Source of the DNA: Limnohabitans sp.
GTDB taxonomy: Bacteria > Planctomycetota > Phycisphaerae > Phycisphaerales > SM1A02
Direction of reading: 5' to 3'
DNA length: 15,677 nucleotides
NCBI GenBank assembly: GCA_030054275.1
Contig: JASGCF010000036.1
Span: forward strand, 1-15,677
The notes beneath the pieces are model-generated. The model had not been told where the DNA came from. It saw nothing but the letters and a program-made list of their open reading frames with translations, and did not search any database. Positions within the stretch are counted from its first letter, which is position 1; every line of letters begins with the position of its first letter. Of the stretch, positions 5,922-12,815 are shown piece after piece. A program made the translations under genes and the position numbers.

Positions 5922-8033
5922 ATGGCAACTGATCTCACCAAGGTCCGCAACATCGGTATCTGCGCTCACATCGACGCAGGTAAGACCACCGTCTCTGAGC
6001 GCATCCTCTTCTACACCGGCCGCAACTACAAGATCGGCGAAGTGCACGAAGGTATGGCCACGATGGACTTCCTCCAGGAAGAACAAGAGCGCGGCATCAC
6101 CATCCAGTCGGCCGCGACGACTTGCCCGTGGGAGAAGGACGATGTCAAGTACAAGATCAACCTGATCGATACCCCGGGCCACGTCGACTTCACCATCGAA
6201 GTCGAGCGCTCGCTGCGCGTTCTCGACGGCGCCTGCGCCGTGTTTGACGGCAAGGAAGGCGTTGAGGCACAGTCCGAAACCGTGTGGCGTCAGGCCGACC
6301 GCTACGGCGTTCCTCGTCTCTGCTTCATCAACAAGATGGACAAGATGGGCGCCGACTGGGATTACTCGTTCGCGTCGATCCGCTCGCGCCTCGGCGCCAA
6401 CGGCATCGCAATCCAGCTCCCGATCGGCAAGGGCAACGATTTCGCGGGCGTCATCGACCTCGTCGAAATGAAGGCTGTCCGCTTCTCGACCGAAGACCAA
6501 GGTGGCACGATCACCTATGAAGAGATCCCAGAAGATCTCAAGGAAAAGGCCGAGTACTACCGCGCCGAACTCATCGAGAAGGTTTCTGAAGTCGACGACG
6601 ACCTGATGGAGATGTACCTCACCGACGCTTCGAAGATCACGAACGAGCAGATCAAGGCCGGTCTCCGCAAGGGCACGATCGCGATCAAGTGCTTCCCAGT
6701 GCTTTGCGGCGCAGCGCTCAAGAACATCGGCGTTCAGAAGATCCTCGACGCCGCGATCGACTACTTGCCGAATCCGACCGAGCGTCCTGACACGAAGGGC
6801 GTCAACCCAGACGATGTCAACCAAGCGATGACTCGTCCGCACGACCCGAGTGCTCCATTCTCCGCGCTCGTGTTCAAGGTCGTTTCGGATACCCACGGCG
6901 ACCTCACCTACATCCGCGTCTACTCGGGCAAGCTCGACAAGGGCACGCGCGTGTTGAACCCGGGCAACGGCAAGCGCGAGAATGTCAGCCGCATCTTCGA
7001 AATGCACGCGAACAACCGCAACGCACTCGAAGAAGTGGACGCAGGCAACATCGTCGCTGTCGTCGGTCTCAAGAACTCGTACACCGGTGACACGATCTGC
7101 GATCCAGATCACCCGATCATCCTCGAGCGTATGACCTTCCCTGAGCCGGTCATCTCGATGGCGATCGAACCGATCACCGCAGACGACAAGAAGAAACTCG
7201 GCGACGCGCTTACCACGATCCGTCGTGAAGACCCGTCGTTCCGTTCGAACTACAACGAAGAAACCGGCGAAACGATCATCGCAGGCATGGGTGAGCTTCA
7301 CCTTGAAATCATCAAGAACAAGCTCACGCGCGACATGAAGATCGGCGTCAATGTCGGCAAGCCACGCGTTTCGTACCGCGAAACGATCACGGGCCAAGCC
7401 AACGAAGTCCGCGGTCTCTTCAAGAAGCAGTCCGGTGGTCGTGGTCAGTTCGGTGACGCTGTCGTCACCGTCATGCCGATCACGCCGGAAGAGGCGGAGG
7501 CAGAAGAGTTGAAGATGAAGGACGGCGTTGTGTTCGAAGACAAGATTTCGGGCGGCGTTGTTCCGCGCGAATTCATCCCGTCGATCGAATACGGCGTGCG
7601 TCAGGCTGCGGCGTCGGGCGTTCTTGGCGGCTACCCCGTCATCAATGTGCGCGTGCAACTCGTCTTCGGTTCGTACCACGATGTCGACTCGAGCCAGGTC
7701 GCATTCGAACAGGCAGGCATGCTTGCCTTCCGTGAAGCGGTCATGAAGGCGAAGCCAGCGCTCCTCGAGCCGATCATGAAGCTCGTGGTCACCACGCCGG
7801 ACGAGTTCTTCGGCAACGTGTCGGGCGACATCGCATCCCGTCGTGGTCAGATCACCGACCAGGAAATGCGCGGCAACGCGCGTCTTCTCACCTGCGAAGT
7901 GCCGCTCTCCGAACTCTTCGGTTACACGACGGCCCTCCGCTCGATGACCCAAGGTCGCGCGACCAGCTCGATGGAGCCGCTCACCTACCGCGTCATGCCA
8001 GAGAAGCTCAAGGAAGCCGTTCTCAAGAAGTGA
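5922..8033 (+). CDS. fusA: Translation elongation factor G
   Basis: Cytosolic GTPase that drives tRNA-mRNA translocation on the ribosome and works with RRF in recycling. The 703-residue protein has the usual EF-G length and motifs. G1 is AHIDAGKTT (Lys21), followed by RGITIQSA of switch 1 and DTPGHVDF (Asp83 to Phe90, with catalytic His87). Next come NKMD (137-140), CGAALKN as the G5-region equivalent, the domain IV segment KKQSGGRGQFG with FGSYHDVDSS, and domain V ending LFGYTTALRSMTQGRATSSMEPL. Start ATG 5922 gives MATDLTKVRNIGICAHIDAGK, the family N-terminus, preceded by AGGA. An in-frame ATG at 5784 adds 46 low-complexity residues without family similarity. Codon use is strongly biased (Ile almost all ATC, Lys AAG), in keeping with high expression. 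The gene stands alone, not in a str operon (no rpsL, rpsG or tuf beside it). Planctomycetes can carry several EF-G paralogues, so the fusA symbol is slightly less certain than the family. Confidence 0.97.
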   Translation: MATDLTKVRNIGICAHIDAGKTTVSERILFYTGRNYKIGEVHEGMATMDFLQEEQERGITIQSAATTCPWEKDDVKYKINLIDTPGHVDFTIEVERSLRVLDGACAVFDGKEGVEAQSETVWRQADRYGVPRLCFINKMDKMGADWDYSFASIRSRLGANGIAIQLPIGKGNDFAGVIDLVEMKAVRFSTEDQGGTITYEEIPEDLKEKAEYYRAELIEKVSEVDDDLMEMYLTDASKITNEQIKAGLRKGTIAIKCFPVLCGAALKNIGVQKILDAAIDYLPNPTERPDTKGVNPDDVNQAMTRPHDPSAPFSALVFKVVSDTHGDLTYIRVYSGKLDKGTRVLNPGNGKRENVSRIFEMHANNRNALEEVDAGNIVAVVGLKNSYTGDTICDPDHPIILERMTFPEPVISMAIEPITADDKKKLGDALTTIRREDPSFRSNYNEETGETIIAGMGELHLEIIKNKLTRDMKIGVNVGKPRVSYRETITGQANEVRGLFKKQSGGRGQFGDAVVTVMPITPEEAEAEELKMKDGVVFEDKISGGVVPREFIPSIEYGVRQAAASGVLGGYPVINVRVQLVFGSYHDVDSSQVAFEQAGMLAFREAVMKAKPALLEPIMKLVVTTPDEFFGNVSGDIASRRGQITDQEMRGNARLLTCEVPLSELFGYTTALRSMTQGRATSSMEPLTYRVMPEKLKEAVLKK

Positions 8034-8047
8034 GTTGACATCGGGAT

Positions 8048-8094
8048 CGGTGCACAACCACATGTTGCGCACCGTGGGTCTTCACTTGAAGACC
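8048..8094 (+). other. Two consecutive hairpins in the fusA 3' region
   Basis: Hairpin 1 spans 8048-8074: CGGTGC / GCACCG outer stem, one A/C mismatch, CAAC / GTTG inner stem and loop CACAT. Hairpin 2 spans 8077-8094: GGTCTTC / GAAGACC with loop ACTT. Neither is followed by a T-tract, so they are not terminators. They lie between the fusA stop and the true terminator, where they could protect the mRNA 3' end. Confidence 0.55.
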
Positions 8095-8107
8095 ATGCAA
8101 CCAATCC

Positions 8108-8141
8108 ACGCGGCCGTCTCGAAAGGGACGGTCGCGTTTTT
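8108..8141 (+). terminator. Intrinsic terminator of fusA
   Basis: A 13-bp stem (8108-8120 with 8125-8137, including two G-U pairs) is capped by a GAAA tetraloop (8121-8124) and runs into TTTTT (8137-8141). This is a textbook Rho-independent terminator 75 bp after the fusA stop, and it separates fusA from the phosphatase gene. Confidence 0.9.
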
Positions 8142-8180
8142 CTAGCACTTTGGGGTTCATCCCCGCTGTCCTCTGCCCCG

Positions 8181-8186
8181 TATGAT
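8181..8186 (+). promoter_or_regulatory. Predicted -10 box of the phosphatase-ribD unit
   Basis: TATGAT (5 of 6 to TATAAT) lies only 8 nt before the ATG at 8195, so transcription would begin at or within a base or two of the start codon. No convincing -35 is seen; TTCATC at 8156-8161 has a 19-bp spacer. The upstream terminator makes a promoter in 8142-8194 necessary, which supports the call. Confidence 0.4.
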
Positions 8187-8194
8187 GGCCGCCT

Positions 8195-10183
8195 ATGTCA
8201 GAGCGTTCGGAGGATCGGATCGATGTGCCACTTGAGAGCGGCGCGCTTCGTGCAGAGTACGAACGCGAGCTCGGGGTGTGGCTGCGTCGGCGCCTCGGAT
8301 ATCTGTGCATCGCATACGCGATCTTTCAGATCTTGAGCGTGACAGCGCTGCTTCTCGTGTCGTCTGGGGTTCTCGGTCGAGAAACTCCCGAAGAGCGTCC
8401 GCCGACTCCGATCGAGCGTCGCGCAGAACGCGCCGAACGACGCGCAGATGCAGGGCTCGCTCCCCTTCCGGGGGATCAGCGCGCGCTTGCGATCGCGGAT
8501 GAACTGCGTGAACGCGACGAGCGCCGCCGCCAGCGCGAACAGGGCGCGAAAGCCGTGGTGTCGACGCTCGATGCGTTCAGTGCCATCGCGCGCGAATTCG
8601 CAAGCGACTTTGCGAAGGATCCGCCGCGGAAGGTGGCACAAGCACCGCGCATGGTGCCGATGGATCGTTGGTACCTCGATGAGGCGCAAAGCAGTGCTGT
8701 GGCAACGCCTGCAGACGCGCCGATCGTCTCAGACGCAAGCGATGCGACGATCGACCCAGAGGAGCGCGCGAACCCATCCGATCTCGCGCGCGACACACAA
8801 GCGCCCGCGAGCATCACGCGAGAGTCAACGCTTCTGCAGCCAACTTCAACGCAAGACTCAACGCAAGTTTCGGAGCCGCCCGCTGCAGCGCCAACGACTG
8901 CCATCGCAACGGTTGCCGAAGAGATGCCGCGGTGGATACTTCTTGCGCTCAGCGCGCCGAGCCTGTTGGTGTTGGCTTGGTTTGGCCTCGTGGTTCGTCG
9001 GAAACTCGTCACACGCGCAGAACTCGTAGGCGCTGCGACCAGGATGATTCTCATCCTTGGCTTCATGAATTTCATCTTCGAGACTGCGCTGTTACTCACC
9101 GTCGAGGGCGCACCCGCAACGCCACTTCTCTCGATCTTCTTCTGGCATTTCACAGCCTCGCTGTTCCTGCCGTGGTCTTGGCGTGAGTCGCTGAAACCAA
9201 TCGCTCCACTGCTCGCCTGCTGGCTTCTGCTTTCGCTCGGCATGGCCGTCAAGACCAACGAATGGCTTTGGCTTGGCGCGCGCCTTCTCGCGATCCCTGC
9301 GATTTTCGCACCAGCTTTGCTTCTCTGCTTTTTCCGCTTGCAGTGGCATCAGAATCGGTTCAAGACAGGCTTTGTTGGGCGTCGGTTCCTCGAAATGAAG
9401 CGCGATGTGCAACAAGCGCGCGCTGTGCACGAATCACTGTTTCCAAAGCCATTTTCGGATGAGTTCTTACGGTTTGACTTCGGATACCGCCCGGCAACCG
9501 AGATCGGCGGCGACTTCATCCATGCGTGGACTGGATCGGACGGGAAATTCCACCTTGCGCTCATCGATGTCACCGGCCACGGCCTCGCAAGCGCGATGAG
9601 CGTTGCGCGCATTCACGGCGAAATCGAACGGTTGCGCGATGAACACCCAGACGATGGCCCCGCGAAACTGCTCGCGCGACTCAACCGCTATTTCCACCGT
9701 CTTTTGGCAAAGCATCGGTTGTACGCCACGGGCATTCTGCTGACGGTTGATCCACGCACTGGAGAGTTGCGGTATTCCAACGCCGGCCATCCGCCGATGT
9801 TTCTGCGCTCCAAGGGCGAACTTACAGAGTTACCGTCAACCACTTTCTTGCTTGGCGCAGTCGACGATGCTGCCTTCGGCGAAGACGAAATCGTGTTGCA
9901 ACTTGAAGAGCGTGACACGCTCATTCTCTTTACCGATGGCGCCTACGACGCGAAGAGTCCACGCGGCGAGCGCTTCGGGCTTGAACGCCTTCGCGACACC
10001 ATCGGGCGACCTGTGGCGCCACCCAAGTGGACAGCCTTCCTCATGCGACTTGTCGAAACATTCGAAGCTGGCCTTGCGGAAGATGACCTTCTGATTGCGG
10101 AAGTCACGCTCCTGAAGCGAGTTTCTGTGGCGAGTGTGACCGGTGATGGCGAACCGATGTCGCTTGTCGGGGCTGGACGCTGA
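8195..10183 (+). CDS. Membrane-bound SpoIIE/RsbU-type PP2C serine phosphatase
   Basis: A 662-residue membrane protein with a C-terminal PPM-type phosphatase domain (about 410-645). Such domains dephosphorylate anti-sigma-factor antagonists in partner-switching pathways; the partner here is unknown. Seen motifs: ARAVHESLFPKP linker, ATEIGGDF with Asp440, LIDVTGHGLASAM with Asp458, YSNAGHPPMFL, LILFTDGAYDAKSPRGERFG with Asp581, and EDDLLIAEV with Asp630-Asp631. These are the metal-binding acids of the family. The N-terminus has one hydrophobic segment (about 37-58), then about 185 charged, Ala/Arg/Glu-rich and later Ser/Thr/Pro-rich residues with no recognised domain. A group of about five hydrophobic segments follows between 245 and 380. 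By topology the long linker is probably outside the cytoplasm. The start has no Shine-Dalgarno and may be leaderless. The stop TGA shares its A with the ATG of ribD. Confidence 0.9.
   Translation: MSERSEDRIDVPLESGALRAEYERELGVWLRRRLGYLCIAYAIFQILSVTALLLVSSGVLGRETPEERPPTPIERRAERAERRADAGLAPLPGDQRALAIADELRERDERRRQREQGAKAVVSTLDAFSAIAREFASDFAKDPPRKVAQAPRMVPMDRWYLDEAQSSAVATPADAPIVSDASDATIDPEERANPSDLARDTQAPASITRESTLLQPTSTQDSTQVSEPPAAAPTTAIATVAEEMPRWILLALSAPSLLVLAWFGLVVRRKLVTRAELVGAATRMILILGFMNFIFETALLLTVEGAPATPLLSIFFWHFTASLFLPWSWRESLKPIAPLLACWLLLSLGMAVKTNEWLWLGARLLAIPAIFAPALLLCFFRLQWHQNRFKTGFVGRRFLEMKRDVQQARAVHESLFPKPFSDEFLRFDFGYRPATEIGGDFIHAWTGSDGKFHLALIDVTGHGLASAMSVARIHGEIERLRDEHPDDGPAKLLARLNRYFHRLLAKHRLYATGILLTVDPRTGELRYSNAGHPPMFLRSKGELTELPSTTFLLGAVDDAAFGEDEIVLQLEERDTLILFTDGAYDAKSPRGERFGLERLRDTIGRPVAPPKWTAFLMRLVETFEAGLAEDDLLIAEVTLLKRVSVASVTGDGEPMSLVGAGR
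8846..8867 (+). repeat. Short direct repeat in the phosphatase linker
   Basis: TCAACGCAAG occurs at 8846-8855 and 8858-8867 with a 12-bp period, encoding STQDSTQ. A partial third copy (TCAACGC) begins at 8824. It falls in the low-complexity Ser/Thr/Gln section of the extracytoplasmic linker, so it is probably slippage-type expansion rather than a functional site. Confidence 0.5.
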
Positions 10184-11400
10184 TGTCAACGCCTCACTCG
10201 ATAGCGACAGAGGGAACGCCACTTCATCCGAATCTCATTCGTGCCGCGCTTGATCGTGCCGTCCGCATTGCTCTCCGCGGTCACGGCGGCGCAGAGCCGA
10301 ACCCGATGGTTGGCTGCGTTCTCCTCGACCCACACGGAGAGCAGATTTCCGAGGGGTTTCATCGCCAATGCGGTGGGCCCCACGCAGAAGTGGAAGCGCT
10401 GCGCGCGGCTGGCGATCGTGCCCGCGGGGCAACCGCGGTGGTGACGCTTGAGCCTTGCAATCACCGCGGTCGTACCGGCCCCTGCTCGGAAGCGCTGCTT
10501 GCGAGCGGCATCGCATGTGTGATCTACGCGGTCGCCGATCCAAATCCGCTTGCACAAGGAGGCGCGGCGAGGCTGCGTGACGCTGGGGTACGCGTGCTCC
10601 ATGTTCCACATGCGGGAGCTGCAGAACTGGCACTTCCATTTCTCACGCGCATGCGGTGTGCACGACCGTGGATCACTGCGAAGTGGGCGCAGTCGATTGA
10701 TGGCGCTGTGGCCCTCGCCAATGGCGAGAGTCAATGGCTCAGTGGTACTCGCTCACGGAAGATGGTGCATCGCGAACGCGGTCGGGTTGACGCGATTTTG
10801 ACGGGTATCGGCACCGTCCTTGAAGATGACCCACAGTTGACAGCGCGTGGCGTCTCACGCGCGCGCATCGCGCAAAGGATCGTGTACGACCCAGACGCGC
10901 GAACGCCGCTTGATGCGAAGGTCATGACCAAAGACCGCGAGCACGACGACCGTCCGACAACCATCCTCGTGCACGCCGCAAACGAACGCGACAGCGCAAC
11001 AGACGCGCGCTGTACGGCGCTCGCTGCGCGCGGAGCGCGATTGGTTGAGTTGGGACAGCGCGGCCTGATCGCGCCAGCCATGCAGTTTCTTGCGAAAGAC
11101 GGAGTTGCGACGGTGCTCGTCGAAGGAGGCGGCGGGCTTCTCGGTCGATTGCTTCAAGAGCATCTGCTTGACGAAGCATGGGTCTTTGTAGCGCCCCTTC
11201 TTGTTGCAGATGATGTTGCACGACGCGCTGCGCGCGGCCACGCGCCGGAAGCACTTGCAGCCATCCCACGCGCACGGCTCCTTGCAGTGCGTCAGCGCGG
11301 GAGCGACGCACTGCTTCATTATCGTTGGACGCCGCTTGACCGAAAGCCAAGCGATGCTGGGTCCACTGGAAGATCGATGTCTCCACGAGAATCGCCCTGA
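10183..11400 (+). CDS. ribD: Bifunctional riboflavin biosynthesis protein RibD (deaminase/reductase)
   Basis: Cytosolic enzyme for two consecutive steps of riboflavin synthesis: deamination of 2,5-diamino-6-ribosylamino-pyrimidinone 5'-phosphate, then NADPH-dependent reduction of the ribosyl side chain. The N-terminal zinc deaminase domain has GGPHAEVEAL (His67, catalytic Glu69) and EPCNHRGRTGPC (Cys92, Cys101). The reductase domain begins near 158 with PWITAKWAQSIDGAVA, then GESQWLSG, RVDAILTGIGTVLEDDPQLT and VLVEGGGGLLGRLL. It is 405 residues against about 367 in E. coli. The last family-like segment is LLHYRW near 380, and a Ser/Arg-rich tail of about 23 residues follows. The start overlaps the phosphatase stop (TGATG), which implies translational coupling. 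No other rib gene and no FMN riboswitch is beside it. The last 82 bp overlap the 3' end of the convergent DUF4340 gene. Confidence 0.95.
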   Translation: MSTPHSIATEGTPLHPNLIRAALDRAVRIALRGHGGAEPNPMVGCVLLDPHGEQISEGFHRQCGGPHAEVEALRAAGDRARGATAVVTLEPCNHRGRTGPCSEALLASGIACVIYAVADPNPLAQGGAARLRDAGVRVLHVPHAGAAELALPFLTRMRCARPWITAKWAQSIDGAVALANGESQWLSGTRSRKMVHRERGRVDAILTGIGTVLEDDPQLTARGVSRARIAQRIVYDPDARTPLDAKVMTKDREHDDRPTTILVHAANERDSATDARCTALAARGARLVELGQRGLIAPAMQFLAKDGVATVLVEGGGGLLGRLLQEHLLDEAWVFVAPLLVADDVARRAARGHAPEALAAIPRARLLAVRQRGSDALLHYRWTPLDRKPSDAGSTGRSMSPRESP

Positions 11401-12815
11401 AGGCGTAAGACCCCGTCGCCGTTCTCAAGAATCGTGCGACCATCTGACGCACGCCGCGCCAGCCGAACGGTATCAAGCACTTCCTGCCCGAATCCTCGCA
11501 GCGTGATCAAGGCCACGCCATCCTGTGATGGGTACGGCGCGATCTCGATGGCAACCGCACGAGTTTCACACAATCCAGCGAGTAATCGATCCACCGCACT
11601 CGAGTCAACCGTCCCAGTCTGCTGCTGCGATGTCTCTGCGTGGCTCGGATCACTCGGCGCAATGATCGGCTCAACCCGCGCACTCCAACCGGAAACTTCG
11701 CGCCGCAGAGCGAGTCGTGTGTCGCGAAGTGTGATGTCGATCGCCCCGACATCGCGCGGACGCACACCCGCTGCAACGGCATCGACCAAGCGATCAATGC
11801 GAGGCACGATCGCAGCAAGCGTCTCGGCCGGAAGTCGCACGACCGCTGTCGACCAACCGAGCGCACCGAATCGGTCCTGCGCTCCAAGTGACACAACTTC
11901 GCCAATACGCAGCGACTGTGTTGTGCCATCTTCTCGTGTGACTTCGATGGTCGCAGTCGCAGGCGACAGCCCATAAAGCGTTGCATCCGTCGGACGATCC
12001 ATGATGAAGCCACCCGACTTTGCTCGACGCACCACATCAAAGAACTCTTCACAACGGGCGCGATCTGCGCGCGCGCGAATGGGCGATTCGATCTTGTATG
12101 TATTGCCGGTCCGTGCGATTGCTGTTTCTCCACCACCAGAGAGAAGTCGCACTGCCATGATGTTGTCGACCCCCGGAAAAAGGTCGCGCCGACGAAACTC
12201 GCGGAGATCTCGATCGAGCGCGAATTCATGCAAGGTCGCATCAATCACATGAAAGTTCTGCGCTTCGTTCACATCCGAGAGAGATGCGATGCGCGCGAAG
12301 GCGCGGCCAGCGAGGCTCCGTCGCCCAAGACTGATGGTGAGCACGCGATCGCCCTGTGATGTGCTGTGTTCCGCCGCTGTGTCAGCGTCGGATATTGGAT
12401 CGACTCGCTCTTTCAACGAAAGCGTGGCCGCCGGCGGCAAAAGTCCGGCGCGCTTGAGGGCCTCTTCGCGTTCGCGTGCATCCTCAGGAAGCATTTCTCG
12501 ACGAACGCTCTCGACCTTCAGCGCTCGAACCAAGAACTGCTGCACAGCCCAACCATCTGCCGGAAATTCAAGGGGTTCAACTTGCCACCAGCCATCCGTA
12601 CGCTTCACAAAACGATGCACAACACCATCGCGTTCCAGCGTGATTTCAGAGACCCGTTCTGGATCGATCAGATCGGCTGCAACAAGTGGTGAGGGCCCTC
12701 GCGCAGTCACAGTGGCATCGCGGCGCGACAGTTGCTGCAGCATCACCAATGCGATGATCGCGGTCGAAAGCGCGAGAATACTGCGCATCCAACGCATGTG
12801 TTGAAACACGCTCAT
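11319..12815 (-). CDS. DUF4340-type membrane-anchored protein of a Gld-like ABC transporter operon
   Basis: A 498-residue protein with a short cytoplasmic N-terminus, one hydrophobic segment (about 11-27, ILALSTAIIALVMLQQL) and a large presumably extracytoplasmic part. It carries repeated segments of the DUF4340 kind: VSEITLERDGVVHRFVKRTDGWWQVEP (about 55-81), FPADGWAVQQFLVRAL and DATLYGLSPATATIEVTREDG. In genomes this family is commonly found directly after GldG-type auxiliary proteins, but its biochemical role is not known to me. ATG 12815 overlaps the stop of the permease gene (ATGA), a strong argument for this start. An in-frame start 28 codons upstream (12899) would intrude deep into the previous gene. 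The final 27 codons overlap ribD on the opposite strand. No terminator T-tract is visible beyond the stop. Confidence 0.85.
   Translation of the reverse strand: MSVFQHMRWMRSILALSTAIIALVMLQQLSRRDATVTARGPSPLVAADLIDPERVSEITLERDGVVHRFVKRTDGWWQVEPLEFPADGWAVQQFLVRALKVESVRREMLPEDAREREEALKRAGLLPPAATLSLKERVDPISDADTAAEHSTSQGDRVLTISLGRRSLAGRAFARIASLSDVNEAQNFHVIDATLHEFALDRDLREFRRRDLFPGVDNIMAVRLLSGGGETAIARTGNTYKIESPIRARADRARCEEFFDVVRRAKSGGFIMDRPTDATLYGLSPATATIEVTREDGTTQSLRIGEVVSLGAQDRFGALGWSTAVVRLPAETLAAIVPRIDRLVDAVAAGVRPRDVGAIDITLRDTRLALRREVSGWSARVEPIIAPSDPSHAETSQQQTGTVDSSAVDRLLAGLCETRAVAIEIAPYPSQDGVALITLRGFGQEVLDTVRLARRASDGRTILENGDGVLRLQGDSRGDIDLPVDPASLGFRSSGVQR

Noticed and set aside
8035..8040. TTGACA just after the fusA stop as a -35 box
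   Set aside because: No -10-like hexamer occurs 16-18 bp downstream; that stretch forms the first 3' hairpin, and a terminator would stop the transcript anyway.
5874..8072. A 732-codon open frame on the - strand opposite fusA
   Set aside because: It lies fully antisense to a certain EF-G gene and has a composition typical of a shadow frame (rich in Asp, Arg, His and Val). It arises from strong codon bias in fusA and has no family similarity.
10000..10182. FMN riboswitch before ribD
   Set aside because: The upstream sequence is phosphatase coding region, and no RFN-element sequence blocks are seen.
11385..11412. Small hairpin CGCC-CTGAA-GGCG at the ribD stop as a bidirectional terminator
   Set aside because: The stem is only 4 bp and there is no T-tract on either strand.
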